DNA from: Folioceros fuciformis
Taxonomy: Eukaryota; Anthocerotophyta; Anthocerotopsida; Anthocerotales
Direction of reading: 5' to 3'
Length of the DNA: 64,000 nucleotides
NCBI GenBank assembly: GCA_049999805.1
Contig: JBNGIO010006345.1
Span: 174,093 to 238,092 of the forward strand
Shown here: piece by piece, positions 32,203-42,550 of the stretch
Layout of the letters: every line of letters begins with the position of its first letter
Numbering within the stretch: position 1 is the first letter of the stretch
Notes under the pieces: model-generated
The model's database searches: none
Told to the model about the DNA's origin: nothing
What the model saw: the letters and a program-made list of their open reading frames with translations, nothing else
Program-made: the position numbers and the translations under genes

Positions 32203-32298
32203 GCAAGGTGCGGTTTCTTTCGCCGTAGATCTGCCTTGAAGCGGAGACGTGTGTACCCTCCTAGTCTCGGTGCGGGGCGCTGCAGCGCTGCTGGAGCC

Positions 32299-32968
32299 AT
32301 GGTGACGCCGCTTGTGAAACGTGTGGTGGTGAAGAAGCGCGTCAAGAAGTTCAAGCGCATGCAGTCGGACCGCAAGATCTCTGTTAAGGTCAGTGGCTTG
32401 GATGAAATCCGCGGTGACAGGGTTCGGACTGAATTGAGTTGTTTTTGTGGTGTTGGTTCTTGTGTAATGCCGCAAACATCTCAGGCTGAAAATGATGTAC
32501 CGGTACTGTGTTCTGGTCGTCTCAGGAGAACTGGAGACGTCCCAAGGGTATCGATTCTCGGGTAAGGAGAAAGTTCAAGGGCACAACTTTGATGCCTAAC
32601 ATTGGTTACGGCTCCAACAAGAAGACTCGGCATGTGCTTCCCAGTGGTTTCGTCAAATTCCTTGTCCACAACGTGAAGGAGTTGGATCTCCTGTTGATGC
32701 ACAACAGGTGTGCTACGCGTAATCACGTATTTGTATTTTCGCTGCTTGCTGAGTGCCTTGTCCTAGACGGCAGAACATTGTCATTGACTCGAGGTTTGGT
32801 CGCTTTGTGGAGGGCTGACCAGTGTATGCGATGTGCAGGAAGTACAGTGCGGAAATTGCCCACAACGTCTCGACTGCCAAGAGGAAGGCCATTGTCGAAA
32901 GGGCCCAGCAGTTGAATGTTGCTGTGACCAATGCCTCTGCTCGTCTTCGCAGCCAAGAGGATGAATAG
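32299..32968 (+). CDS. RPL32: 60S ribosomal protein L32 (eL32), 3 exons
   Basis: 133 residues, the normal length. Exons 32299-32388, 32526-32707 and 32839-32968 (TAG), with GT-AG introns and consistent phases. Diagnostic stretches: [91 protein letters not shown]. Structural protein of the cytosolic large ribosomal subunit. The frame is open upstream of the ATG, but the family begins at this methionine. A telo-box about 100 bp upstream suits coordinate ribosomal-protein expression. Confidence 0.97.
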
Positions 32969-33459
32969 GCATGTCTGCTAAGCCAGCAGTTTTGACTAGA
33001 ACATAATTTTGTCCTGTCCGGGTACCCCATAACCTTTATGTGGGAACGATTCTATCCCATTTGATCTTTCAAAGGTTGTATGACAGGCCTTTGGCTTTCA
33101 TGAGAGGCAGCTGAATGGCTGGTGTTTGGTTTTCGCCAACTTGGATTGTCTTGTTCACCAACTCAAGTCCTTATGAGAAGCGGAACGTGTGAACCCCAAG
33201 CCTGACTGTCCTAACACTTCCCAGGTCTTTTTGTCTCTCTATCGGGTCCCCAGGTGTATCGTGAATTCAATCGTTCTGAACCAGCGTTTCTTACGGGTCT
33301 TCTTGCGTTTGAGCCGTTGACGGACAAAGGCTTTCGTGCCAAAGCTATGACCTTGAACCCTAAACCCTATCTGATTGGTGCCTTCGCGCGCCAGTGACAA
33401 AGTGCTGCCCCTGATAGGGGTATGGAGGGGGGACACAGCACAACGGTGAGGAGGGCGGC
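32969..33459. other. Short intergenic region between RPL32 and the maturase-like gene
   Basis: Contains RPL32 3' UTR and the presumed promoter of the next gene. A telomere-like ACCCTAAACCCT occurs near 33356. No coding sequence recognised. Confidence 0.4.
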
Positions 33460-35250
33460 ATGGGAAAGAATCCAATTCTTCCTTCCTTGTCTTTGTTCCG
33501 TTTGAGGCAACAGGTGGGAAATGTGATCAAGGTGCTGTTGACACCAGGACGGTCCTACTCACAATCTGCGGATGTGTCAAGTAGGCCCCTTTCGTTTCCA
33601 GATGTTACCGGCAACGGCAGCGGCAGCGGCAGCAGACAAGTTGCTCGCCCTGGTCGACAGTGGATGGGGAGCTGGGAGCTTGACTCAAGCTCGTCGCCAC
33701 GCCCCGGAAGGATGGAGGACAGGTTGAGGATGAATTCCTCGGAGGAGCCGTGGGTTAGGTCACACCGGGGGTATTATGGTAGGCATTTCATTTACTGCAA
33801 GAAGAATCCAAGCATGATTCAGAGCGTGTTCCCAAAAGAGAACTGGCAGAACCTATGCTGGTCGAATTGCACGAAAAGCGGTCTGGATCATGCGGACAGG
33901 ATTCTTGATGATCCGTTCTGGACCCCTGATGCTCACGATGAGAGGGTGCAGGCCAAGCTGCGCAGGGTTCTTGAGGAGATTTATGACCCAGAATTTCTGG
34001 AGTGCTCGCACGGGTTTCGTCCAGGCTTCTCTCAGCTCACTTGTTTGAGGCAGGTGAGACGTGATTATCAAGGCACTGTGTGGTTTATCGCGGTGGAGCT
34101 GTCAAAGCACCTCTCCACATTAAGGTATCCGGTGGTGCTGGGGCTGATCAAGCGAAAAATTCGCGATTCCCAGTTCCTTTCCTTGGTTGACAGAGGGTTG
34201 AAAGGGGAGATGCTGATCACCAGCGTTAAGGCAGGGGCTTCTGCGGAGTTGATGAGGAGCTGTGCTCCTATTCTGACAAACATAGTGCTGCATGAGCTGG
34301 ACAAGTTTTGCATGCGTTTAAAGCGCATTATAGATAGAGGGAAGCTGATTGATGGCAGAATACTGTCATGGAAGACGGTGGATGCAGCAACCACGGCTCC
34401 CTTTCCTGGTTTGCCATCTGATGGGAATGAGACTAAGCTGACCAAGTTTGGACCTGCCAAGGTACTTCAGGATTCTTACTCCCGGCGGTTTCATTATGTA
34501 CGTTTCGGGAATGAGGTTCTGTGCGGGGTAGTAGGCCCGCATGCCCTTGCTGACCGTTTGGTTGCACTTTTGATCCGATTTCTCAAAGTACGCCTTCACC
34601 TTGATCTAACTGAGGATGATTTTGAAATCACCCGGGCTAAGGGAGAGAAGATTCCTTTCCTTGGGTATCTTATTGGCAGAAATCCTGACTTTGCTGAGAA
34701 GTTGGTCCACGTTGAGGATGGGAAGAAAAGGGTCGACAAGGTGTTGAAGCCGGGTAAATTGACTCTCATTGTTGACAAAGATAAAGTTGTTCGCAGATTG
34801 GCCGAGAAAGGCTTTTGCACCAAAGGGGGTGAACCGAGGCCCAACTTTCGGTATTTCCAGATGGCACAGAGTGAGTCTGTTTCTAAGATTGGGGCAATAC
34901 TGAAGGGACTTGCTGAGTATTATCACCTGGCAGAATCAAAGAAACGGGCCATTCTCTACTTCAACTGGATCATGCGTTCTTCCCTTGCTAAAACATTTGC
35001 TGCCAAGTTCAAGTTGAGGAGCCAGAGGAAAGTTTACAAACGTGGGACCCGGGACTTATCTAGGCCCATCGCACGGCAGACTGCAAGTAAGAAGAAGAAT
35101 GTCTACATACCGGAGTCTGAGAAACCTCACAATCAGAAAGGTAAAATGCATGGCAGGAGGATGCAAGGCCTACCTTTCACCCGGAGCCGATTGATACCTG
35201 GACCTGACACAAAGCCCATGCCTCGAGACTGGAAACCCGTGGGCAGGTAG
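33460..35250 (+). CDS. Nuclear group II intron maturase-like protein with inactive RT domain
   Basis: Intronless frame of 596 codons from ATG 33460. The N-terminus (residues 1-35) is rich in Arg/Lys/Ser with almost no acids and includes RSYSQ, fitting an organelle (mitochondrial) presequence. The RT-related region spans ~115-405: HGFRPGFSQLTCLRQVR (184-200, RT2-like), ILTNIVLHELDKF (271-283, RT4-like) and IPFLGYLIG (398-406). Domain X lies at ~480-535 (EYYHLAESKKRAILYFNW, KTFAAKFKLRSQRK), followed by a basic tail. The YADD site is replaced by RFGN (348-351) and the RT3 aspartate segment by AVELSKHL, so reverse transcription is not expected. No HNH endonuclease is seen. By family knowledge such proteins help group II introns splice in organelles. 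It could be an nMAT or a transferred mitochondrial intron ORF. Confidence 0.85.
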   Translation: MGKNPILPSLSLFRLRQQVGNVIKVLLTPGRSYSQSADVSSRPLSFPDVTGNGSGSGSRQVARPGRQWMGSWELDSSSSPRPGRMEDRLRMNSSEEPWVRSHRGYYGRHFIYCKKNPSMIQSVFPKENWQNLCWSNCTKSGLDHADRILDDPFWTPDAHDERVQAKLRRVLEEIYDPEFLECSHGFRPGFSQLTCLRQVRRDYQGTVWFIAVELSKHLSTLRYPVVLGLIKRKIRDSQFLSLVDRGLKGEMLITSVKAGASAELMRSCAPILTNIVLHELDKFCMRLKRIIDRGKLIDGRILSWKTVDAATTAPFPGLPSDGNETKLTKFGPAKVLQDSYSRRFHYVRFGNEVLCGVVGPHALADRLVALLIRFLKVRLHLDLTEDDFEITRAKGEKIPFLGYLIGRNPDFAEKLVHVEDGKKRVDKVLKPGKLTLIVDKDKVVRRLAEKGFCTKGGEPRPNFRYFQMAQSESVSKIGAILKGLAEYYHLAESKKRAILYFNWIMRSSLAKTFAAKFKLRSQRKVYKRGTRDLSRPIARQTASKKKNVYIPESEKPHNQKGKMHGRRMQGLPFTRSRLIPGPDTKPMPRDWKPVGR

Positions 35251-36608
35251 GTTAGCAATCACGGGGGATTGCCTCCACGACGGCACTTGTGACCAAACTG
35301 TAAAGCTTGTTCCAGCTGCCCAAGCCGCCCTCGGAAACCAATGGCCTTCCTACGTGGCAACTTCTCTCAATCTTTGTGCTCGCACGCTTTTTCGCAAGTG
35401 CGTGGTTATATCTCTTACCCCTCCCCACCCTCTTGGAGCAATTTCGTAGTCGCTTTTGTCTTGTGACACTAACGGAGGGCATGTGAGTTCCGATGGCTGC
35501 TGTTCGATGTTCCTCTTTGGCTCAGTTCTAGCACGCATTAACCAATGGCATATGGTTGTGTGTTGAACAGGGGTCCGCTAGGTTCAACCCAACAGAGGAT
35601 TAACGTGCTTTGTACAACCAGAGAACGTGTTATGCCAGAGCAGTGGAAGGTATGATTAGTGGCCCTGATGGTAGAGACCAAATTCTCGCACATTTTGAGA
35701 AGGTAGCAATGAGTCACCACTATTCGTGTGGGTTGTGATGGAAGCAACCATTCTAGTTTGAGACCGCCTATAGAATGCAACGTCCCGTTCGTTTTGTCCT
35801 GTACGTTCAATGACAACTTCACAGAAATCGCGGATTCAAACCACGATTCCGAACTAAAACTCTAATTCAATCGGTAAACAACCGAGCCCAATGGACAAAT
35901 CGGTTTTCTCCATTTTCCGATTCGCGGGAAACGGAGCACTCGTCCGACATCTCGGATACTCGTACCCAACCAGTTTTGACCGTTTTAGCCATTGTAATGG
36001 GTGGGCATCAAAGGACTCTAGAGTACACCCTTCCAGGAGTGCTTCAAAAAAGTCTAGTCATGGATCCTACATACAATATCTTCCATGCCCCCCACTGCAG
36101 CCCTTCATTCGAGGCCAAAGCAGGTATGTTCAAAACCTAGTAGAATATTCTTTATGTGTGCAACGCAGGGGATTAGGAGCCAAGGATTAGGGTTTGAAAG
36201 CTTGTGGCCATTTTCGGATGCTGCCGAAAGGAGAGGTTCGTGACCCAAAGAAACGGGGGGGCGGGACGCAGCTTCGCTGTAGAATCAGCCATGGCTACGC
36301 CTGGTTGTGTAAAGAGCTCTTTTTTCTTAACTGTCGTCCCTGAAATGTCCGCACAAAATGAAAAGACGTTCCACTGCCTACTGTCTGTCCGGTGGCCTTT
36401 CTACTACAACTGTCATCAATCTCGCCACCGGTTAGGATAGTTTCGGTGCAACGTGAACCGAACCGGGGGATTGCAAACTGTGATGACCAGATGTCATCTT
36501 AGCAGAGACAAAATGTCTTGTCCTGGTGGCAGACACCGTAAGTGAAGACTCAGGTGCAGAAAACGGAGGGGCTCGCTGTCTTGTTCCTGAGCGCGATGGT
36601 TAGTTAGC
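35251..36608. other. Intergenic region, no gene seen
   Basis: Lies between the convergent maturase-like and SAM50 genes and presumably holds both 3' UTRs. A telo-box-like TTAGGGTTT occurs near 36188. Only short meaningless frames. Confidence 0.4.
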
Positions 36609-38807
36609 TCAGTAAGGGGAGCTCAGACTGATCTGGAATCCTCTCCTAACCCGATCATACTCTTGAACACGCAGCAGCTGGCAGTAATTGACCTACAATC
36701 AGACAGTGTCGTATGAGTCTACAGTGGACTGGATGCAGGCAACAAACAACGTGAAAAGGAGTGTGCATGTGTGCACGTTAAGGAGAGAAGAGAAAAGAGA
36801 AGTGAACCTCAAGACGGAAGAGCTTCGTCGGGATGACAATACCCATTCCTGCACAGCACCGGAAGCCGGAAAGGAGCTTGGCCACCGAAATAGGTTGCCG
36901 GTTGGCGCCAGTTAATGACACCAAGTTGCCACCACACGCAAACGAATGTCCATGAATACCGTAGTCTCTACAAAATTTGATTGGCAGATCGAAAGATAGG
37001 TCCGCAAATGTAGACAAGGCCAAATCTCCTCCTAAAGTATCCCTCTTGAGGGGAGCCTTTGCATCCTCTGCCTCAGCACTTCCACGAGGAGCTCGTCGTC
37101 TCTGATCACTTGGACCAACACCCCTGCTGCGAAAACCGGGCAAAGCAGAGGGGCCCCTCAATTCGCCCAACAAAGATGAGTGCCCGCCCATAAAAAATCT
37201 GTCGCTGATGGGAGTGGTCTTATGCATAAAACCTGGTCCCCAAGGAAGAATCAAACCACCTGCCACCCCAAAATTAAGAGCCGCATTGAAGAAACCAAGC
37301 GGAAGAGCCCACCTGAAATCGAACTCCTGCGTCACAGCGGCAACGAAAACTTCACCGCCAATACCCATCCACATTGACCTAGCATTCACCTTAAACATTT
37401 TCCTGATGGGAAAGAAGCATTTGGAAAGAACTGGTCTCACCTGACGAACAAATCTCAAAAGCCGGCTATCAGGTCCGAGGCCTGCCACCTGTGTTGATGA
37501 CACAAATGCAAACCCCTTCGTGGGCCGCAACGCAGAGTTTCTGCGATCGAGTTTGAACGAGTATTTGATAGAAGAGAGCAGGAAATGACCCAGCTGCTGA
37601 CGTACGGTCTGAGAAGCAACCCGAGATGGATCTCTCAAGTCCCGCCAAGTGAGATTGTAGCTGATATCATGGTGTTCGTCATCCAACAGGCCAACGGAGA
37701 AGCCCATCAACCGCTCCCTGTATGATGACCCTTTGGAAAAATCCTGCGTCAGATGAGAAGCACGGGCCTGCAACGCCGCAGGGAAACCTCGAAATCTAGG
37801 ATAATTGAGGCCCACCCCAACTTCGGATGTAGTACCCAAACCGTAGCAACCTGTTCCGTCCCAAGTCTCTCCATACCCAAGTATGTTTTTCCATTTCAAC
37901 GCTCCTTCCAGGGACCAATTCCTCTTCTGCACAAACCATAGACGAGAAATTCAGAGCCTAGGCCAAGCGATTGAATGCACGCGATCAAGATGGCATCCCT
38001 CATAACCCTTGCTATGCTAATTCCCGAGAACTAGGCTGGTTAGCAAGCCATTGGCTTCACATACATAAACCCCTCTCAACCTTTAAACCCTGCAAGCAAT
38101 ATTGGCATGGCGATGGGGTGATCCAGCACTACAAACAGCAATTCTTCACACAAAGACAAATCTGCAACCACACGACATGTTCCACTCACCTCAGGCTTGG
38201 AATAAAACCCAAGATCACCCGAAAAAGGCCTCTTGGTTTCCTCCACTTCCACCACTACGTTTGCAGTGTGAGGCAGCTCAGCAGGGCCTGCATCCAAAGT
38301 GATGAGGCACTTGTCGAAGATCCCCATCTCTTGCATCCGGGCTTTAGCATGTGATGCCTCTTGTATAAGCTCCTGCATTGTCTCCACCCTCTTCACATCT
38401 TCCAGCTGGGCTTCGATCACACTGTCCTTCGTTTTGGTGTTGCCCACAATGGTGATGTCATGCACCCGCACAGGCAGAGGCTTCTCGCTCAATTTCTTAC
38501 TGATCTTCTCAATCAGCTTCTCCCCAACATTTTCCTCGTCCTCGTCGCCCTCCTCCTCACCTCCTGCTCCTTCAGCAAATGCAAACTCCCGCAGGACATC
38601 ATCTGCAATGCTCTCCGGCAACTCTCCAGCCCCATCTTCCTGGCCCGAAGCTGTCCCATCACCTGCATCCCCCTCACCGTCATGAGCAGACGCAGGCTCT
38701 GCCAACTTTAAGCTCGTGTCCTCAGCGACTTCTCCCTCCACCTCTTCTCCCTGTTCTGCACCTGGCGCAGCCTGCCCCTCGCCGGACTCGCCGGCAGCCG
38801 CCCCCAT
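36609..38807 (-). CDS. SAM50: SAM50, Omp85-type beta-barrel of the mitochondrial outer membrane, 4 exons
   Basis: About 568 residues. Exons 38807-38190, 37926-37441, 37326-36808 and 36692-36609 (TGA), all phase 0 with GT-AG sites. Exon 1 encodes a long acidic N-terminus and one POTRA domain (VRVHDITIVGNTKTKDSVIE, then FDKCLITLDAGPAELP). Exons 2-4 encode the barrel: WSLEGALKWKNILGYGETWD, YNLTWRDLRDPSRVASQTVR, LDRRNSALRPTKGFAFVS, RFFMGGHSSLLGELRGPSAL, GFRSRGVGPSD and the terminal strand VNYCQLLRVQEYD...FQISL. SAM50 inserts beta-barrel proteins into the mitochondrial outer membrane. The frame continues upstream only to a GTG, so the first ATG (38807) is taken. The last 27 residues come from a small exon that a simple ORF scan would miss. 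Confidence 0.94.
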
Positions 38808-40190
38808 GCCTTGACAGCAGCCCACAAGCCTAGCAGCTAGGAGAAGCACAAATCATGGACCTCGAGAGGCCCAGATCCCTGCATCACCCGACCCCGGCGG
38901 CCGTATCTCAAACCCGCCCACAAACCTCCACCAAGAAGCGCACATGACTTGCTGGGATCTGTCATTCATTTGAGCCCAACTCGTCGGCGCGTTGGGTTTT
39001 ACCAATTTTGGTTGCCGTTCTCACCAATCTCGGTTTCCTTTCGCAACAGCCCGTAGAGGCTTCCCCATCTGTGCTGTTGCTGCTAGTGTGGCATCTTTGC
39101 TCCACTTTTTGCCGGCCATGGTTGTGCCATGCGCGGTTGCAACCTTGCTTCTCTGTACTGCTGCTGCTGCTTCTTCTTCTGAGAAGCCTTGTCACTACAC
39201 GCGCTTCCCGCGAAGCAGGGTGCTGTGTGGCTCCAAGATGGTGCCGGCTGCACCGGATGGACTGGCGGTCTGAGCTCGGGAGCTGCACAGGCCCGCCAGC
39301 TGGTCATTCTGTCCGGGAGAGACGGCACAACAGCTGGGATCTGCTAATTCTTGGAGGGAGGGATGGTGGATGTGTCAACAGGACAGGTGCGGGTATTGAT
39401 GCTGGGAGCTCTTGTTCGTGTCTGCGGCTGTAGGGGAACTGCATTGCCGTGGAATGACGGCACTCGATGATGATGATGATGACGATGATACACCAGGTAC
39501 TCAATCCTGAAGTCGATTTGCTCTGAGCATTGTTCCCATAGGAAGCAAGCTGGGCTACGAATGTGGCATACTAGATCCGATTCCGATCGATGCTGGTTCG
39601 TCTGAGTCCCTTGTGTTGGAATGGAAGCGTGGTAGAGGTGAAACGTTCGTGCTTGGCTTCTAACGTTGCATCTTATTTTCCTTTGTAGAAGTACGTGATG
39701 CGAAGAATCTCTTTCCCCTGTGAAGCTGGCATTGGCTTGGAGTGATTCCTCGAAGGTGAGCCGGCGTAGGTGTGCAAGTTACTGGCCGCACTCTCCCCAG
39801 ACAGACGTGCCTGTTTTTCTTGAGATTGCTCAATCTAATACTTTTGTTTCCGGTATTCCCAGCTTGGGGGTCCCCGACTGGAAGAAGATTGCGAAGTATG
39901 AGAACAATGTGAGCTCTGATTATTTGCAATGTCGTTCAACAGTGTTGATCAGTTGTGGAAAGGTTGAAGCTTATTATACTTGTGCCTGGTCACTCCCTCC
40001 CTACCCATGCATTTCCCTGGGACGTACGATCCTGTGTCTGTCGAATTTAGTACACTTGTAGCGGCATATGAGTAGAGAGAGCAAAAGGTTTTGTGCAAGC
40101 CCTTGGCAAGGTTGTCGGCTATAATTATTGAGTTCGTACCAGTTGTAACTCGGTTTCCTTGTCTCTCAGGTTTTCGGTGAGTGGGTTGTA
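38808..40190. other. Divergent upstream region of SAM50 and the trihelix-like gene
   Basis: No coding gene recognised. A pyrimidine tract and CAG at about 40156-40169, 21 bp before the ATG at 40191, look like the acceptor of a 5' UTR intron of the trihelix-like gene. Several unrelated frames are open but show no domain. A short (GAT)n-type run lies at about 39466-39488. Confidence 0.4.
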
Positions 40191-41585
40191 ATGGCAGACG
40201 AGTTGGACAACACAGCAGCAGTTGGTAGTCCCGCAAGTAGAAAAGTTTCAGCAAGGACTAGGACGGAGAATTGGACCTCGCACGAGATCCAATCTCTGGT
40301 GTTTGCAAAAAAGGCGCAGTTGGAGAGTTTGGAAGGAAAGGTACCTTTGGCCGTTTTCCAAGGAAACCAAGATAGATGGAAAGAAATTGTCTGTCACATG
40401 GAATCGGAGTTCAAAGTGACCACAAGATCAGACAAACAGTGCAGGGAGAAGTGGGAAGGATTGCAGAAAGAGTTCAAGAAAATTAAGGAGTATTTGGCAA
40501 CTCCAGGTGCTCCAGACTACTGGGACATGTCACATGTTGATAGGCGACAGCTGAAACTACCTGTTTTTTTTGATAAAACTACCTATGACTGTATGGAGAG
40601 GTTTCAGGGCAAAAAGTATGTCCAGATGTCCAACAATGCAGGCAAAAAAATGCCTTCGAGGACACGGACAGTGAATTGGACTTCTCACGAAATTCAAGCC
40701 CTAGTTAATGCCAAAAAGGCCCAGTGGGAGGCTCTTTCAGGAAGACCCAGTATGGCTAGGTTCCAAGGGCAGCAAGATCGCTGGAAAGATGTGGTAACTC
40801 ACATGGAGAACGAGGCCCAGGTGAAGTCCAGGACAGTGGAGCAGAGCAGAGGCAAGTGGGAAGGCTTGCAAAAGGAGTTCAAAAGGATCAAGGAGTACAT
40901 GGCAAGCCCAGGTGCCAGAGACTTTTGGATAATGTCGCATGCTGAGCGACGGCAATTGAAATTGCCTGTCTACTTTGACAGAGTGGCCTACGATTGCATG
41001 GACGAGTTTCATGGCAAAAGATATGGCCAATTATCCTGCATACCCACAGACCAGCTGTTTGACACCAATAACAGGGGATCTATGTCCAGCAATGTTTCTC
41101 CTCACTCTCCTGAGACCTCGTCTCAGCCTGACATGGCCAACCTTGATAAGATCCAGACATTCTGTGATGATATTGCCCGAGACGCGCATGAGCCAGAGCC
41201 GATGGAAACCATGGAAACCCCCATGCCTCAGAAGGAGAACAGCAGCCACACAAGCGGGCACAGGATTCTAGCGGGTTGTAACTCATCTAGGAAGAGGAAG
41301 GCTCGGGTGTCTGTAGATTCCCTGATCCGGATGGTGAAGGACTCCAACATGTCACTTGTTAACGCCATAGTGGCCGGTAACAATAAACGAGACGAGCACC
41401 GGAAACGGATGATGGTTTTTGAGGAACGTAAGCTGGAGCAGAGGCAGGCATTGATTGAAGTTGAGAACACCAAGCTTGCAGCAGAGAAGGAGCGGGATAA
41501 TAAGGCAGCACAGAACATGGAAAATCTTGTGTCTGTATTAGGGACTTTGGTGTCTGTGCTTGGGAGCCTCACCAAGAAGGACTGA
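40191..41585 (+). CDS. Trihelix/Myb-SANT-like protein with two tandem DNA-binding domains
   Basis: 464 codons, no intron in the coding part, ATG at 40191. Residues ~22-143 and ~156-277 are two copies of one domain. Each starts NWTSHEIQ-LV-AKKAQ, continues FQG-QDRWK, then KWEGLQKEFK-IKEY and RRQLKLPV-FD. They are offset by 135 residues and strongly alike, so they arose by internal duplication. The Trp, basic and aromatic spacing matches Myb/SANT-like trihelix domains. A polar linker and a basic nuclear-localisation-like stretch (SSRKRKARVSVDS) follow. The C-terminus is a charged coiled coil (EERKLEQRQALIEVENTKLA). A nuclear DNA-binding role is inferred, possibly as a dimer. A transposase-derived (Harbinger-like Myb) origin is an alternative. 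Confidence 0.83.
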   Translation: MADELDNTAAVGSPASRKVSARTRTENWTSHEIQSLVFAKKAQLESLEGKVPLAVFQGNQDRWKEIVCHMESEFKVTTRSDKQCREKWEGLQKEFKKIKEYLATPGAPDYWDMSHVDRRQLKLPVFFDKTTYDCMERFQGKKYVQMSNNAGKKMPSRTRTVNWTSHEIQALVNAKKAQWEALSGRPSMARFQGQQDRWKDVVTHMENEAQVKSRTVEQSRGKWEGLQKEFKRIKEYMASPGARDFWIMSHAERRQLKLPVYFDRVAYDCMDEFHGKRYGQLSCIPTDQLFDTNNRGSMSSNVSPHSPETSSQPDMANLDKIQTFCDDIARDAHEPEPMETMETPMPQKENSSHTSGHRILAGCNSSRKRKARVSVDSLIRMVKDSNMSLVNAIVAGNNKRDEHRKRMMVFEERKLEQRQALIEVENTKLAAEKERDNKAAQNMENLVSVLGTLVSVLGSLTKKD

Positions 41586-42156
41586 GCCACTTCCTAGATC
41601 TAGCCTTCATGTAGCGTAGGTCATTGCTTATCGAGCTCCTGTTATGAATGGGGCATGTTCCTGGATGAAGTGTTTTTCGACCCCCCTCGGGATCTCCGTC
41701 CTTCGCTTGTTACTATCAAGCAGCGAGGCGATGAGTGCATGTTGTGAGGTGATGTAGTTAGATGAAAGCTAAACCCTGTACGCTTAAGCAAAATTCCAAT
41801 CCAGGCAAATTAGCCCGAACTAAGTATCGAAGAAGGATACCATTAGAAGCAGGGGTGTGGATGCGATGCCGATCATCTGATATGCTCTTGGTGAACAATC
41901 GTTCCGGGCAGAGCACGGAAAGCACTGTCCAAGGGCGGCGCATAGCCAAACGACTGCTCCCCGGATCTGGCCATCCGAACTGTTGGAATGGGCCAGTTCC
42001 CTTACAAGGATCCTTCCACATCGCAAAATCCTTGCTAGAGCTATGCGCTTTGGACTTTGTCGATGCTCGCTTGTGAGCCTGGCTTTGCCCGGAGGTATGA
42101 ATACACATCTTGCTCGTTATCATAATGGAGGTCAATGCAACATTGGAACAGCTATG
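41586..42156. other. Downstream region with both strands open at 41760-42080; no gene recognised
   Basis: The first part is presumably the trihelix-like 3' UTR. A 104-codon plus frame (41762-42076) overlaps a 149-codon minus frame (42207-41758). Neither is recognised. Confidence 0.3.
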
Positions 42157-42222
42157 TTTGCAATGGTTTGTGCCAATGTTTGCAATGGTTTGTGCCAATG
42201 TTTGCAATGGTTTGTGATAGCG
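42157..42222. repeat. 22-bp tandem repeat, three units
   Basis: TTTGCAATGGTTTGTGCCAA and two further bases repeat at 42157, 42179 and 42201, nearly identical. Confidence 0.95.
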
Positions 42223-42429
42223 TGATCGTATATCTCGGAGAATGCTTCACTTCGAAATGTGAACGATCTGAGTGGACTTACACTTTATTAAGAGCGTCGT
42301 AGTGATAAAAAGAGGTGGTTACTCATTTACTTTGTAATCTACCTCTAAGTTTGTAAGTAGACTCTTATGCAATATGTCTACACATTCATAGATATAATGG
42401 TTTCTCACTTTACTTGGAAATCCCCCTTG

Positions 42430-42550
42430 CCATTGAGATGCAGCTCAATCTTCTTCGGGATTCTTCTATCCCCATGCCCGTTCGGGTGTGGCTTCATTCG
42501 TGCTCAAGAAAGGGTGCAAGGTCTTGGCTTGACCTAGCATCTATGTCGTG
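42430..42550 (+). mobile_element. Short relic of the non-LTR reverse transcriptase seen at 6.5-7.5 kb
   Basis: A frame reads VRVWLHSCSRKGARSWLDLA, which corresponds to the stretch before the conserved RLG block of LINE-type RT ORFs. It resembles 7205-7260 of this window. Very short, so tentative. Confidence 0.4.

Noticed and set aside
32011-32298. N-terminal extension of RPL32 (96 extra codons in frame)
   Set aside because: The eL32 family starts at the methionine at 32299; the extension has no similarity and includes the telo-box.
36590-36680. tRNA-like word TTAGCTCAGTAAGGGG
   Set aside because: No matching T-arm or acceptor stem, and the segment overlaps the last coding exon and stop of SAM50 on the other strand.
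38992-39433. Plus-strand ORFs of 93-141 codons upstream of the trihelix-like gene
   Set aside because: Several frames are open at once in GC-rich promoter-type DNA between two divergent genes; no domain and no splice link to 40191.
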